Shown: positions 12,347 to 22,479 of the stretch, piece by piece
How the letters are laid out: each line of letters starts with the position of its first letter
How positions within the stretch are numbered: position 1 is the first letter of the stretch
Source: Glebionis coronaria
Lineage: Eukaryota; Streptophyta; Magnoliopsida; Asterales; Asteraceae
Direction of reading: 5' to 3'
Assembly: GCA_025667525.1 (NCBI GenBank)
Contig: CM046876.1
Span: 79,951,235-80,015,234, forward strand
DNA length: 64,000 nt
Made by a program: the position numbers and the translations under genes
The notes under the pieces: generated by a model
Told to the model about the DNA's origin: nothing
Databases searched by the model: none
What the model saw: the letters and a program-made list of their open reading frames with translations, nothing else

Positions 12347-15300
12347 TGATGAGACTGTATTTATACATAGTCTCATCGTCCAAAATGGGCTTAAAACGCT
12401 TAAAATATCGTCAAAATACCCATATATGTGCCTATGTTTGTTCATTGTGTATTTTAGGTATGGATATCATGAATTCACCAAATGATCAAAGGAATCAAGC
12501 AATAACGAACACGGGAAACGAAGCCGCACAAAGAACCGGACCCGAATCATGAATTTCTAGTCAAGCCCTTGAAGAATTGAAGGTTGGCAAGTTTGGTCCC
12601 TCAACTATTGAAGACTTGTCACAAATGACCCTCCACTATTCATTTGTGCAAGATACATCCTTAAAGTTTGAAGACTATTCATGATAAGCCCTTGAAGATA
12701 ACTTAAATTGCAAAAATGGTCCTTATGCAAAGTTTGGAAACACTATGTGCCATATTTGACAAGTGATACAAAGTTTTTACAAAGGAAAGTGAGATTTCTG
12801 CTATTTATTACAAACTGAAGATGTGAAGGGAATTGGGGGACTAAATTCGTCCAGACATCAAACTTAACCCAGCCATTCACCTACTGACACCTCACCTTTA
12901 CCCACCCAAACCCGTTTATCCTACCCACGACCCAACCAAGCCCACACTTACCCGGCCCAAACCTTTTAAAACCAGTTTATATTATTAAACACTTTTAAAC
13001 GTGTTTATTTAATATATAAACTGGCGCTAAACAAACACTATTCACTAATCTTCCCCAATTAAACAGCCATGAACCCTAATCTCCCCGTTTCTTAATCCCT
13101 CCATAATTAACCTCACCCATTTCCAGATTAGTAATTAACCCTCCACTCACCAAAACCCACCTCTCAAAATCCCCAACCCGTGACTCCAAGTGGCCCCCCC
13201 AAGGTCCCCTGCTTCACTACTTTTGGCAAAGAAAGCATCTTACAGCTATCGAACGTTCCAAAACGTTTTCCTTTGTCCCCAAGGACCAAATGAGCGTCCA
13301 GGATCATCCTTCATCCAGCTAGCATCACATGACGCGTTTTTGACCAAAGAATCAAGATTTTTGACCAAGGGCATGATTGGAAATTCGTATTCTAGGGTTT
13401 TCAGTTTTTCTAGTTTCTAGTATGTTCTTACAACTAGTATAAAGAGACCCCTCAACATGTGAGTGGGCTCTTGTTCCAGTTTTTTCTTGTAAACGTTTTT
13501 TATTAATGAATATTTAAAGGCTTTTTAAAATCCATTGCAAGAAAACTCTGAGTTCCTTATTAATGTTTGTAGTTTAATATTTGCCGTTTGCTTACAAGTG
13601 TTGAGTTAATTTCATTTAGAAAAGAAGTTTTGGGTGAAAAGGACACTTAAGCCCCAAACTCCTTTTCTTATCATAGCTTATAGAGGCTTAGTGGCTTGTT
13701 TGGCTGACAACCAAATAAGCCAGTTGAGCTTGTATAAGCTCTTGTTTTCAGAAAGATTTGGTTTTAAAAGATTTGTCCCAAAAAAAAAAGTTATTTTCAG
13801 AAAATTTCAATTGTTTTATCCTTAGCTTTCACCTTAACTGTATTATAAGCTTGGAATAAGCTCTCTTGACAAAAGAGCTTATTTGCAGCTTATTATACTT
13901 GAATCTCTTTGCTTTGTTTGATTTTGCTTGTGCAGGATACAAGATAATCAAGATTCATTCATCCCATTTCATTTTTTTTCTCATATTGAAGATATTTGAG
14001 ACCCCTGGTTCTGTTGTTGAACCTCAGCAGGGGTCCACCACTTCACATAAGCTTCCTCATAAGCTCACAAAAAAAGATTGACAAGGAAGGCATCAGCTCT
14101 AAACAAGGCTTGAACCCCTTTTCCCTTTTTTGAGATTTATGAGAATTTATGTGATTTCTTTTGTTTAAATGCTATATGTTATTTTTCTTGTTTAATTGTG
14201 TTTTATTTCAGTTTATTTGCATGATTAGATAGTTAGAAATCAGTTGGATTGATTTTTAGGAGATTTTAGTGTGTTAATTAGTGCTAGCAGAATTTAAGGG
14301 TGTGTTTGGTTTTGCAGATTAGGCTAGGATTTTGTGGAAAATCTTGGCTAAAAATAAATTAGACTCACTCTATAGGCAGTAATAGGATATATTAGGTAGA
14401 TTGCTTCAGGTTTCATAGCTTTTTAAGCTTATTATATGTGCACAATGAGTTTTCATAGGTAAAAATCTGTTAAGTGCCTTAAATTGCTTGTTTTAGCTTA
14501 ATTTGCCCTTCATTTTTTGCAATCTGTTAGAATATAGGTCACCATAGGGTTAGGGTTTGTTTGTGAGTTGTTTGGAAGTGTTGTGTGCTAGTTTACAAGC
14601 TTTAAAACTCACCATTGTGCCATCTATATCAGCAATTGCCCCACAGCCCCCTATTTCTATATCAGCAACTGATCTTGGTGAATTTTTGTGAATTTCTTGT
14701 GCTTGAGTCCTTGTTTTTCTTGTTTGCATAGACTCCCTACACTCCACTGAGTGTAGGGGTGCCAATCTTGTCCAACAAAAGCAACCAAAGCTCAAGTTAT
14801 CAAGCAAAAGGTGCCCAGACCCGTTTTTAACACAAGCAGTGGGAACTCCTTTCCCACTGCTAGCACTTGTGTTCCCACTGCTTTACTAAAAGACAGAAAC
14901 AATTGAAGTGTCACTATCACAATCTCATTATTTTGTCTTTAGTGGGCATTTTTAGGATTTAGACTTTAATTCTTTTTCCAATATTTTTCATTTTTAATTT
15001 CTGATTTTTTAGTATAATTTAATTTCCAGTTACTGTTCATTTAGTATTTTTAGGGTTTATTGCTATTTTTAATTACTTTTTAAATAGGCTGTTTTTGGAA
15101 TTTAGTGTAAAAAGTTTATATTTTTCAGTTTTAAAATTTTTCCTAGACTTAGAAAAGTAATTTAAGATTTTTGGTTTTAAAATTAGTCACTGTTCACTTT
15201 TTAATTATTTTTTATAATTAATTTAAGTTAATTAGGGTTTAATTATTAACTAGTTTTGTCTTTTAGTGAAAATTTTTACTTTTTTCAAACTTTTTCAATT

Positions 15301-15939
15301 TTCTACTGTTCATTAGGGTAATTTAGGATTTTTAAAATTGTAAGATTAATTTTGGCATTATTTTATTAATTTCTAGGATTATTTTAATTTAAAAATAGTT
15401 TTAAGTCATTAAAAAATAGAAAAATAGTTTTTAAAATTTAAGAAAAATAGTTTTTAGTCTTTAAATAATATAAGTTAGTTATTAGTTCAATAAATTAATA
15501 TTTTGGGCATTTTGTTAATTAAATTTAATTTTTGGGCTTTAATTAGCATTAAAAATTGAATATTTAATTAATAAAAGGTTTTAAAATATATTTGTTGGAT
15601 TTTTATTCTTATTTATATTATTTAAGACTTAGTTTAAATCTTTTAATTAATCTTTAGGTTTTAATTTTAATTTCGTCACGTTTTACGTATTTACGTTCGC
15701 GTTTTACGTTAATTCGTCGTAGTTTAATCGTAGCGTAGCTCGTCTTTTATTTTTCTCTCTTTACACCAAAAACGTCACTAATCCAAACTTGATTTTATAT
15801 ATTTTGGCACACTAATACACACACCTCCTTCGAGAACGAACTTGCATTTATTCGGTTTTATGTTTTTCCTAAAGCGTAAGACTTAATACTTGCCACTCAT
15901 ACGCGTTTTTCCTAAAACGTGTACGATTTACCTACATCA
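12347..15939 (+). repeat. Z 5' LTR
   Basis: It starts with the terminal hairpin TGATGAGACT ... AGTCTCATC and ends CCTACATCA. A TATAAAGA box is at 13438, with a polyadenylation-like TTAATGAATA shortly downstream at about 13504, so transcription probably starts near 13470. The last 1 kb is very AT-rich. It differs from the 3' LTR at about six positions (for example near 12469, 12549, 12866 and 13708, by my reading). Confidence 0.92.
13438..13445 (+). promoter_or_regulatory. TATA box in Z 5' LTR
   Basis: TATAAAGA lies upstream of the poly(A)-like region in the LTR, as expected for the U3/R boundary. The same box occurs in the 3' LTR at 23571-23578. Confidence 0.5.
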
Positions 15940-15944
15940 ATTTT

Positions 15945-15962
15945 TGGCGCCGCTGCCGGGGA
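15945..15962 (+). promoter_or_regulatory. Z primer binding site (tRNA-Asp type)
   Basis: TGGCGCCGCTGCCGGGGA begins 5 bp after the LTR end. It differs at one base from the complement of the plant tRNA-Asp(GTC) 3' end. This primer is typical of Athila/Tat lineages. Confidence 0.85.
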
Positions 15963-16799
15963 GGTGTTTAGTGTGCCATTATTATTAGTATCTTGTTTGT
16001 GTGAGTAGTGCGTTTTAGCTTTTCATTTTTTTGGAAAGCGTGAATATCGTACATACTCATTTTTGTTATTTTTTATCTATTATAGTATAGTATCCAAATA
16101 AATCGTGTTTAATTTTCCTAAATTAAACACAAATCAATCTTTACTATATTGTAGATATATTGGTTTTCGTTTTTCTTTTTGAATATATTATTACTATATT
16201 GTACTACGTAAGAACAAATAAATATACAAGTACTCCAAATACGTGAGAAATCACAGCCTTGATTCGGGATTTCATCACTCGATCATTGTATTCGAATCTA
16301 AAGCAAAAGTTTAAAGGCAAAATAGATAAATACTTTCGTGAGGCTTAATTTCAATTAACACAAACTATAAGGTGGGTATAAGGCGGTTGTATTTCACGAC
16401 CTAAAGGAAAAAGGCTCTTAAGTGCTTCGCGCCGCCTCGTTTCCTCCGCTTGCTTGTGCGTGTTTTGAGAAAGAGAGCTAATCGAGGGTTTGCCGCCCAA
16501 GTATTATCTACGTATACTATATTTGCTTGTGTTTTCAAGATTAAACCCTCTTGAACGTTTTGGTGTTCCACCAACGTTATAAAGTCATCGAGAACGTTCA
16601 CTCCACGTGATCGTTTTCATTCTTTGAGGCTCCTTTAATCGAGAAAGTCGATTCGAGGGGAGATTTGTAGATTTTTGTCTACGTAATACAACAAAAAATC
16701 CAAAAAAATTAAAAAACCAATCAAAAACCAAAAAAATTGAAAAAATCAAAAAGCCGCAAAAAGAATCTTCTTTGCTACCACCCATTCTACGCTTAGTGC
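15963..16799 (+). other. Z leader, non-coding
   Basis: This is the region between primer site and gag. It would be expected to carry dimerisation and packaging signals, but none is recognisable by eye. It is matched in layout by the Y leader. Confidence 0.65.
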
Positions 16800-18902
16800 A
16801 TGCGCACTCGATCGAAGGATTATTCCAATTCTAGTGAAGCTTCGAATCGACGCAATCTTAATCGAAGGAATCGACGACGTAGACGAGAATTAGAAACCGA
16901 CGTTCCTAATATCGTTGTTGAAGAGACCGTAGAGGAGATGGCCGACAATCGTTCTATGATGGAATTGCTCCAAGCGCCCACCGAGGGTTATGGAGACGCG
17001 ATCGTAATTCCCGCTATCGAGGCGGAGAATTTTGAGATCAAGAGCGGAATGCTTTCGTTGATCCAAGCTACGAAGTTTCGAGGTCGTGAAGCCGATAATC
17101 CTCACGACCATATTCGGAATTTTGATCGTCTTTTGGCCACGAGCAAGTTTAAGAATGTCGACACCGATGTCGTCAAGCTTATGCTTTTTCCGTACTCGCT
17201 CGATGGTGCCGCCAAGGATTGGTACGAGAAAGAGCCACCTAATTCCATTACTACGTGGAAGGATCTCGTTTCCAAATTCGTTAATTATTTCTTCCCACCG
17301 TCTAAGACAACGTTTTTCAAAAACGAGATTACAAAATTTGAGCAAAAATCGAATGAATCTTTTAGAGACGCGTGGGATCGTTTTAAGGAATTGCTTAGGC
17401 AATGTCCTCACCATGGTTTTTCCGAGTTGCACCAAATCGATACGTTTTACAATGGTCTTAATTTTCACGAACAAGACTCGTTGAATTCCGCCGCCGGTGG
17501 CAACTTTTTGTGTAAGACTCCGAGAGAAGCTTTGATAATTATCGAGAACCGATCCAAGGTTTACCAACTCCGCAACGCACCGAGTGTTGCCAATGTCGCC
17601 AATGTTAGTAGTTCTAATCGCGACATTGAGAGAGTTGATGCGAAAGTCGATAAGTTGACGAATGTGTTCACGTCTTATCTCATTGAGATGCAAAAGAAAG
17701 ACGCTCCCGCTACGGTGAAAGCGGTTGAGGTTTCGTGTACGTTTTGTGGTGGACCTCATAATTATTACGAGTGTGCGGCTACGGATGGCCAAACGTCTAA
17801 TGTGAGTGCGTTAAATGGAAACAACAATTTTTCAAATCAAAATAACGCCGGTCCATCACAACAAGGCAATTATAACCAAGGCAACAATTTTCAAAACCGA
17901 AACAATTTTCAAGGAAATAATCAACAAGGAAATTTTTCGAATCAAAATCAAGGAGGTTATAATCAAGGTCGTAATATAACTTGGCAAAATCGAGATAACA
18001 ATCAAGGAAACAATTTTTCAAGTGGGAATCAAAACAATTTTCAAAGAAGTAATCAAAACCAAGGGAACTTTAATTCAAATAAAAATAGTTCGTCAAACGA
18101 TTTTCAAAATTACATGAAAACGAATGAGGCTAATATGAGACGATTAGAGGGAGAAATTGGTACTTTGAAAAACGACTTTACAAATACTTTGAAATTGCAA
18201 AACACGAAGATTGAGCAAGGGCAAATTGATATTAAAAAGATGTTTTCGGCCATAATGAACAAAGCCTCGGGTTCGTCATCGAGTTCGTTACCTAGTGACA
18301 CTGTTGCTAATCCGAAAGAACAATGTAAAGCCGCCTCGTCTCGTGAGAAAGGTCGTGTGATTACCCCTAACCTTGAAGGATTTCGTGTTGTTTATCCCTC
18401 TCAACCCTCGACTTCTAAGACGTCCTCTTGTTCTAAAGTCGATGGGGTGAACGTGGCGACCAAGGAAAAGAGTGCACACCCTCGTGTACCTCGAATTCCA
18501 TCCACGGTTCAAAAAGAGAGCTTTGTCGACCTTACCAAAGTAACCCTTGAAGAAACTTGTGCTTCGATCCTTCTTAAAAAACACAAAAGGCGTATGCCGA
18601 GAAAGGAAAAGGATCCGGGCCAATTTTTACTACCTTGTGATTTTTCCGAGATTGAGGGATGTTTAGTCCTTGCCGATTTAGGTGCTAGCATCAATCTCAT
18701 GCCTCATTCTCTTTGGAAATTGATGAGATTGCCTTCGCTTACCCCCACAAACATGACTATCGAGCTTGCAAATTGTACTCCACTTATACCAATTGGAATA
18801 GCCGAGGATGTCTATGTTAGGATTGGAAAGTTTGTTTTTCCCGCGGATTTCGTTATATCCGATTACGAGTGTGACCCTAAATGTCCCATTATTTTAGGCT
18901 GA
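16800..18902 (+). CDS. Z Gag-protease (first 700 codons of a longer frame)
   Basis: The ATG lies in a GTGCATGCGC context. A second candidate start is Met47, the conserved MADNRSM. The N terminus is Arg-rich (about residues 1-35). The retrotransposon-gag core spans about residues 75-235 (LMLFPYSLDGAAKDWYEK, FFPPSKT, CPHHGFSELHQ, LNSAAGGNF). A CCHC-like zinc knuckle begins at Cys313 with spacing CX2CX3HX4C. Residues 340-437 are an Asn/Gln/Gly-rich low-complexity tract. Aspartic protease follows, with D626 in DLGAS, and ends at CPIILG. Gag would form particles around the RNA, and the protease would process it. The TGA at 18900-18902 replaces an expected CGA Arg codon, and the frame continues in phase for 568 more codons. 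Confidence 0.88.
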   Translation: MRTRSKDYSNSSEASNRRNLNRRNRRRRRELETDVPNIVVEETVEEMADNRSMMELLQAPTEGYGDAIVIPAIEAENFEIKSGMLSLIQATKFRGREADNPHDHIRNFDRLLATSKFKNVDTDVVKLMLFPYSLDGAAKDWYEKEPPNSITTWKDLVSKFVNYFFPPSKTTFFKNEITKFEQKSNESFRDAWDRFKELLRQCPHHGFSELHQIDTFYNGLNFHEQDSLNSAAGGNFLCKTPREALIIIENRSKVYQLRNAPSVANVANVSSSNRDIERVDAKVDKLTNVFTSYLIEMQKKDAPATVKAVEVSCTFCGGPHNYYECAATDGQTSNVSALNGNNNFSNQNNAGPSQQGNYNQGNNFQNRNNFQGNNQQGNFSNQNQGGYNQGRNITWQNRDNNQGNNFSSGNQNNFQRSNQNQGNFNSNKNSSSNDFQNYMKTNEANMRRLEGEIGTLKNDFTNTLKLQNTKIEQGQIDIKKMFSAIMNKASGSSSSSLPSDTVANPKEQCKAASSREKGRVITPNLEGFRVVYPSQPSTSKTSSCSKVDGVNVATKEKSAHPRVPRIPSTVQKESFVDLTKVTLEETCASILLKKHKRRMPRKEKDPGQFLLPCDFSEIEGCLVLADLGASINLMPHSLWKLMRLPSLTPTNMTIELANCTPLIPIGIAEDVYVRIGKFVFPADFVISDYECDPKCPIILG

Positions 18903-20609
18903 CCATTCTTATCGACGGCTAGAACCGTAATCGACGTTCACGAGGGGAGACTTACTATGAGATATTGGGATGAGAAAATAGACTTTTTCGCTAGAAAATC
19001 CCAAGGATTTAATGAGAATGAAAAAACCGAGGTTTCAAAACCTAATGATTCAAATTCTAATGATTTCAAAATGTTTACTTTAGCGGAAAGAATGAAGCTT
19101 GATGCATGTTTTGAAAGAATTAAGAAAAACGGTTTTAAAGATGATGATTTTAATGATAAAGAGTACGTGTACCTAATTCAAAAGGGTATGTGTAAATTTA
19201 TGGATGAAAACTCACTTTGGGATGTTTTTAGCGAAACAAGTGAAACACCAATTCCGAAGGGTGACGTTAATGCCATCACGACAATGACCAAAATGGATTC
19301 GTCTTCACCACCTTCGAAGGACCACGTCTTTGAGGCTTCAACTTCTAACTCCATCGAAGTGCCTCATTTGCCTAGCCCAACACCCGTTGAGGCTAAAAGG
19401 TTTATCGACATCGATCCTCTCGTTTTAGAAAAGTCACCTAAGCATAGCCCTAGTGCTTGTAAGTCCATGGTTGTGAGTGCTCACATCGACTCTTTCTTTG
19501 ACAATGACGATGGCGATTTTGCCGAGCTTGATCACGTACTTCGACATCCACATGCTATTTTTGATTCTCCTAAGAAGAAACATGTGAAGTACGATGATTA
19601 TGAGTTTGATCCCGAGATTGAGGAAATCATTGAACGAGAGCTAGCTCTTATGCCTTCACTTCCACCTACGAGTGAGGTCGACCTTTCCAAGATCGAGGAT
19701 GAACTTAATGAGTTGGAACGTCTTATTTTCGATGACGAACCAACTCATGTGACCACAAATCCCATTCTCGAGGAGTTACCTAATCAACACTCCTCATTTG
19801 AGAATGACGTTTACCACATTCATGAGGATCTAACTTATCAACAATCCCCACAAAAGAATGATGGTTTCGTGCTTGATCGTGATCTTTTCGAGAGAGTTTC
19901 TAAGATACTCAAGGAGGGGAATGACAAACCTTGGTTTGACAAGCCTATCTTTGATAAAGAAATCGATGAGATCGACGTTCATGAGGATGACGAGTATGTA
20001 GACCCCGAGGGGGCGGTGTTCTTTATTGACAAACGTTTTGAGAACTTATATAATCCGCCACCCCCTCCCACCAATGACTTAAATGTGAGGATTTTTAGCG
20101 CGACTAATTTTCAATTTGACACGCCAAATATTTTCGACATTATTCAATCGGGTTTTCATAAAGAGTTTTTGAACGATGAAAAAGGAAAGGATTTTAAAAA
20201 TGTTTTAAATGATTTTTCTACATGTTTAACTCCGTCATCACCGCGTTTTATGAGTGCTACCACCTCGTCTACTCCTTTTGACGATGGTTGGTGTGGATCT
20301 AGTGTGGGGGAAGCCCCAAATGTTCCCTCACACTTTACCACCGAGGACGAGATTTACGATCCCGGAATTGCTTGTAAAGGGAAATCTCGGTCTTCCACCG
20401 ATGCAATAAATGGAAATCGTATCTATTTGCTTGGTGTGAGTCTACCTCGAGTAGCTCATATGTTTGACTTACCATTTGCCCCACCTTTCTACTTCTTATC
20501 TCTTTTCTTCTACCCCATTGGGGTTTGCGTTGGAGTAGCGTTGTTTCGTCTTTCATCCGAAAACGAAGACGCTATCTTTGACCCCGGTATACGTTTATCG
20601 GGTTTTTAA
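18903..20609 (+). CDS. Z acidic C-terminal ORF of unknown function
   Basis: The frame is in phase with gag-protease. Codons 18903-18956 still match the protease tail (RPFLSTARTVIDV). The first internal ATG is at 18957, giving 550 residues. The protein is rich in Asp and Glu (for example DELNELERLIFDDE, DEIDVHEDDEY) with Ser/Pro-rich linkers. Residues about 503-530 are strongly hydrophobic (FAPPFYFLSLFF then VCVGVALF) and could span a membrane. A short DPGI motif occurs twice (EIYDPGI, AIFDPGI). I see no reverse transcriptase, RNase H, integrase or chromodomain motif. Similar acidic linkers with DPGI motifs seem to occur in other Asteraceae elements, but I cannot name a domain. It could be an expanded Gag-Pol linker or a weak env-like product. 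Confidence 0.7.
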   Translation, partial: PFLSTARTVIDVHEGRLTMRYWDEKIDFFARKSQGFNENEKTEVSKPNDSNSNDFKMFTLAERMKLDACFERIKKNGFKDDDFNDKEYVYLIQKGMCKFMDENSLWDVFSETSETPIPKGDVNAITTMTKMDSSSPPSKDHVFEASTSNSIEVPHLPSPTPVEAKRFIDIDPLVLEKSPKHSPSACKSMVVSAHIDSFFDNDDGDFAELDHVLRHPHAIFDSPKKKHVKYDDYEFDPEIEEIIERELALMPSLPPTSEVDLSKIEDELNELERLIFDDEPTHVTTNPILEELPNQHSSFENDVYHIHEDLTYQQSPQKNDGFVLDRDLFERVSKILKEGNDKPWFDKPIFDKEIDEIDVHEDDEYVDPEGAVFFIDKRFENLYNPPPPPTNDLNVRIFSATNFQFDTPNIFDIIQSGFHKEFLNDEKGKDFKNVLNDFSTCLTPSSPRFMSATTSSTPFDDGWCGSSVGEAPNVPSHFTTEDEIYDPGIACKGKSRSSTDAINGNRIYLLGVSLPRVAHMFDLPFAPPFYFLSLFFYPIGVCVGVALFRLSSENEDAIFDPGIRLSGF

Positions 20610-22469
20610 AGTACTCCACGTACTTTTGGGCCTTGTTTATCATGTAAGTCCCACCAAAAATGACCATACCAAGATTATCCCTAAATGATCACATTTATGG
20701 GGATCCGAGTCAAGCTTTTGGCTCGGTTATCAAAAACAAGGTGCCTCGTGGGGGATTCTCATGCTTATCCTTGTAAATATTATTGCTTTCTTAGTTTAAT
20801 GTAACGAGGGGACTTGTGCTCTTCCAACCTTTGTTTCGTGGTTGTTTGTGATTGTGATCTATTAGGTTCATCGTCATCATTGAAGACTCTCGTGTTCGTT
20901 TTACGTAGCACTCGAGCTTCGATCGTTGCCTTTAGAGATTCCGATATCCGATGATATCCTTTTATGTTCTAACGTTTATCTTATTAGCATAATTCATAAA
21001 CGGCTTTTAGGTTATTCGTTTTACCCTTTCCATGCTCGAGATTAAGCCTTCGACTTCGTCTCTAGTATGGGGGTGTTTACACCCCTAGACTCGAAACATT
21101 GAGGACAATGTTTAGTTTTAGTATGGGGGGTGAGTAGATACTTCACCTTGCTTACGTCACCACGCAATCCAATATTCATCTTTTTGTTATCTTTTTATGC
21201 AAAATAAGGCTAAAAATGGCCAAATTTTAAAAATTTTCTTGTTTTTCATAAGTGTTTAAGACACGAATGTAGGTTTTCCGATGGTGAGAACGAGAGTAAT
21301 TTTTGACTCGACCGTGCGTGTTGAGCACTTAGCTTCGATTCCTTAACTTTTTAGGCTAAGTCTCTTAAATGAGGACGAGAAATGATAGAGTTATTTATAA
21401 GTCTCGTAATCGTCACGATCTTATGTGTAGTAATTATTAGCTTATTCTCCCAACGCTTTTGCATAATAAATTGTTAATAAATATTGATTTGGCGGTTTAG
21501 TCACTATTGTTGGGTTTCTAATTTGTTTTGGTAGCTTCCATGTAATTAAATTGGGAAAACATTAAGGTATCGCCAGCGTCACGGTTTTGAAGTATTGGCA
21601 CCCGAATAATCGAAAGCTTCACCTAATAATAAGATTTCAAGTGCTCACCTAAATTAAGCAAAAATTTGAAGCTCACAAAGCCGAAAAATCTATGCCCAAA
21701 TTGAAAGTGAATCAAGCCTTAATCTTCGAAGCTTTAAAGATCCAAAATTCGCCTTAGCGTGAGGATATACGTCTTTGGCTAATAAAACCACCGATGAGGC
21801 GGATAATAAAAGGCAAGGCAAGACCGAAGTCATAATAAAAGCTTCATGGCGAAGTTGAATAAAAGATGGAGGTAAACCAAAGATAATAAGACCCTTCCGT
21901 TAGGGGGCGTATAAAAGTCTTGGTAATAAGTCTCATGTTCAAAACCGTTATAAAACCGTGTTTATCGATCCTTCTTGTTGACTTAATTTTTTGACATCGT
22001 TGTCTATTGGGATGAATTATTGATTTGATGATTTTGGTTACACCGTTAAGTCTCTATTTTTAGACTTAATCTCTATTCACGCATAAGTCAATGATGTATC
22101 CTCGTGATCATTAAGACAAAATAAAATATAAGAGATACCAAGTAGGAATAAGGGAGTTTAGGTTCGTAATTAACACTCATGAGAAGTGATCGTGTTGCTA
22201 ACTTATAATAACAATGATCTCGTTACACGCTTAGCATGGAATTGGGTGAAAATCGAGGACGACGAAATTATTTCTAACGAAGCATTCACGTGTTCTTGTT
22301 CTATGATCCCAAAAGTCACTTAATAGTGATGAAAATAATACATTATGTCTAAAACACGTGTAGTAGTTTATTTAAATTTATGTCTTGAATAAATGTCATC
22401 ATAAAATGAATTTTGGAAGTGCTATGATACTTAATTCTAGCATTGCGTGGGGACACGGCAATGGTTTAG
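20610..22469 (+). other. Z 3' untranslated interior
   Basis: About 1.86 kb without a protein-like frame separates the acidic ORF from the terminal polypurine tract. In autonomous relatives this part of the element would hold or follow pol. Two polypurine-like copies of TAGTATGGGGG occur inside it near 21063 and 21118. The rest is unremarkable to the eye. Confidence 0.7.
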
Positions 22470-22479
22470 TATGGGGGAG
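22470..22479 (+). promoter_or_regulatory. Z polypurine tract
   Basis: The tract TATGGGGGAG lies immediately before the TGATGAG of the 3' LTR, where plus-strand synthesis would be primed. Confidence 0.8.

Noticed and set aside
16890..17792. 300-codon antisense ORF opposite the Z gag
   Set aside because: It is a shadow of the gag frame, with no motif and no conservation argument.
20400..20609. Env gene of a retrovirus-like element at the end of the Z ORF
   Set aside because: There is a hydrophobic stretch, but no signal peptide or separate start, and no recognised env motif. It is reported only as a possibility.
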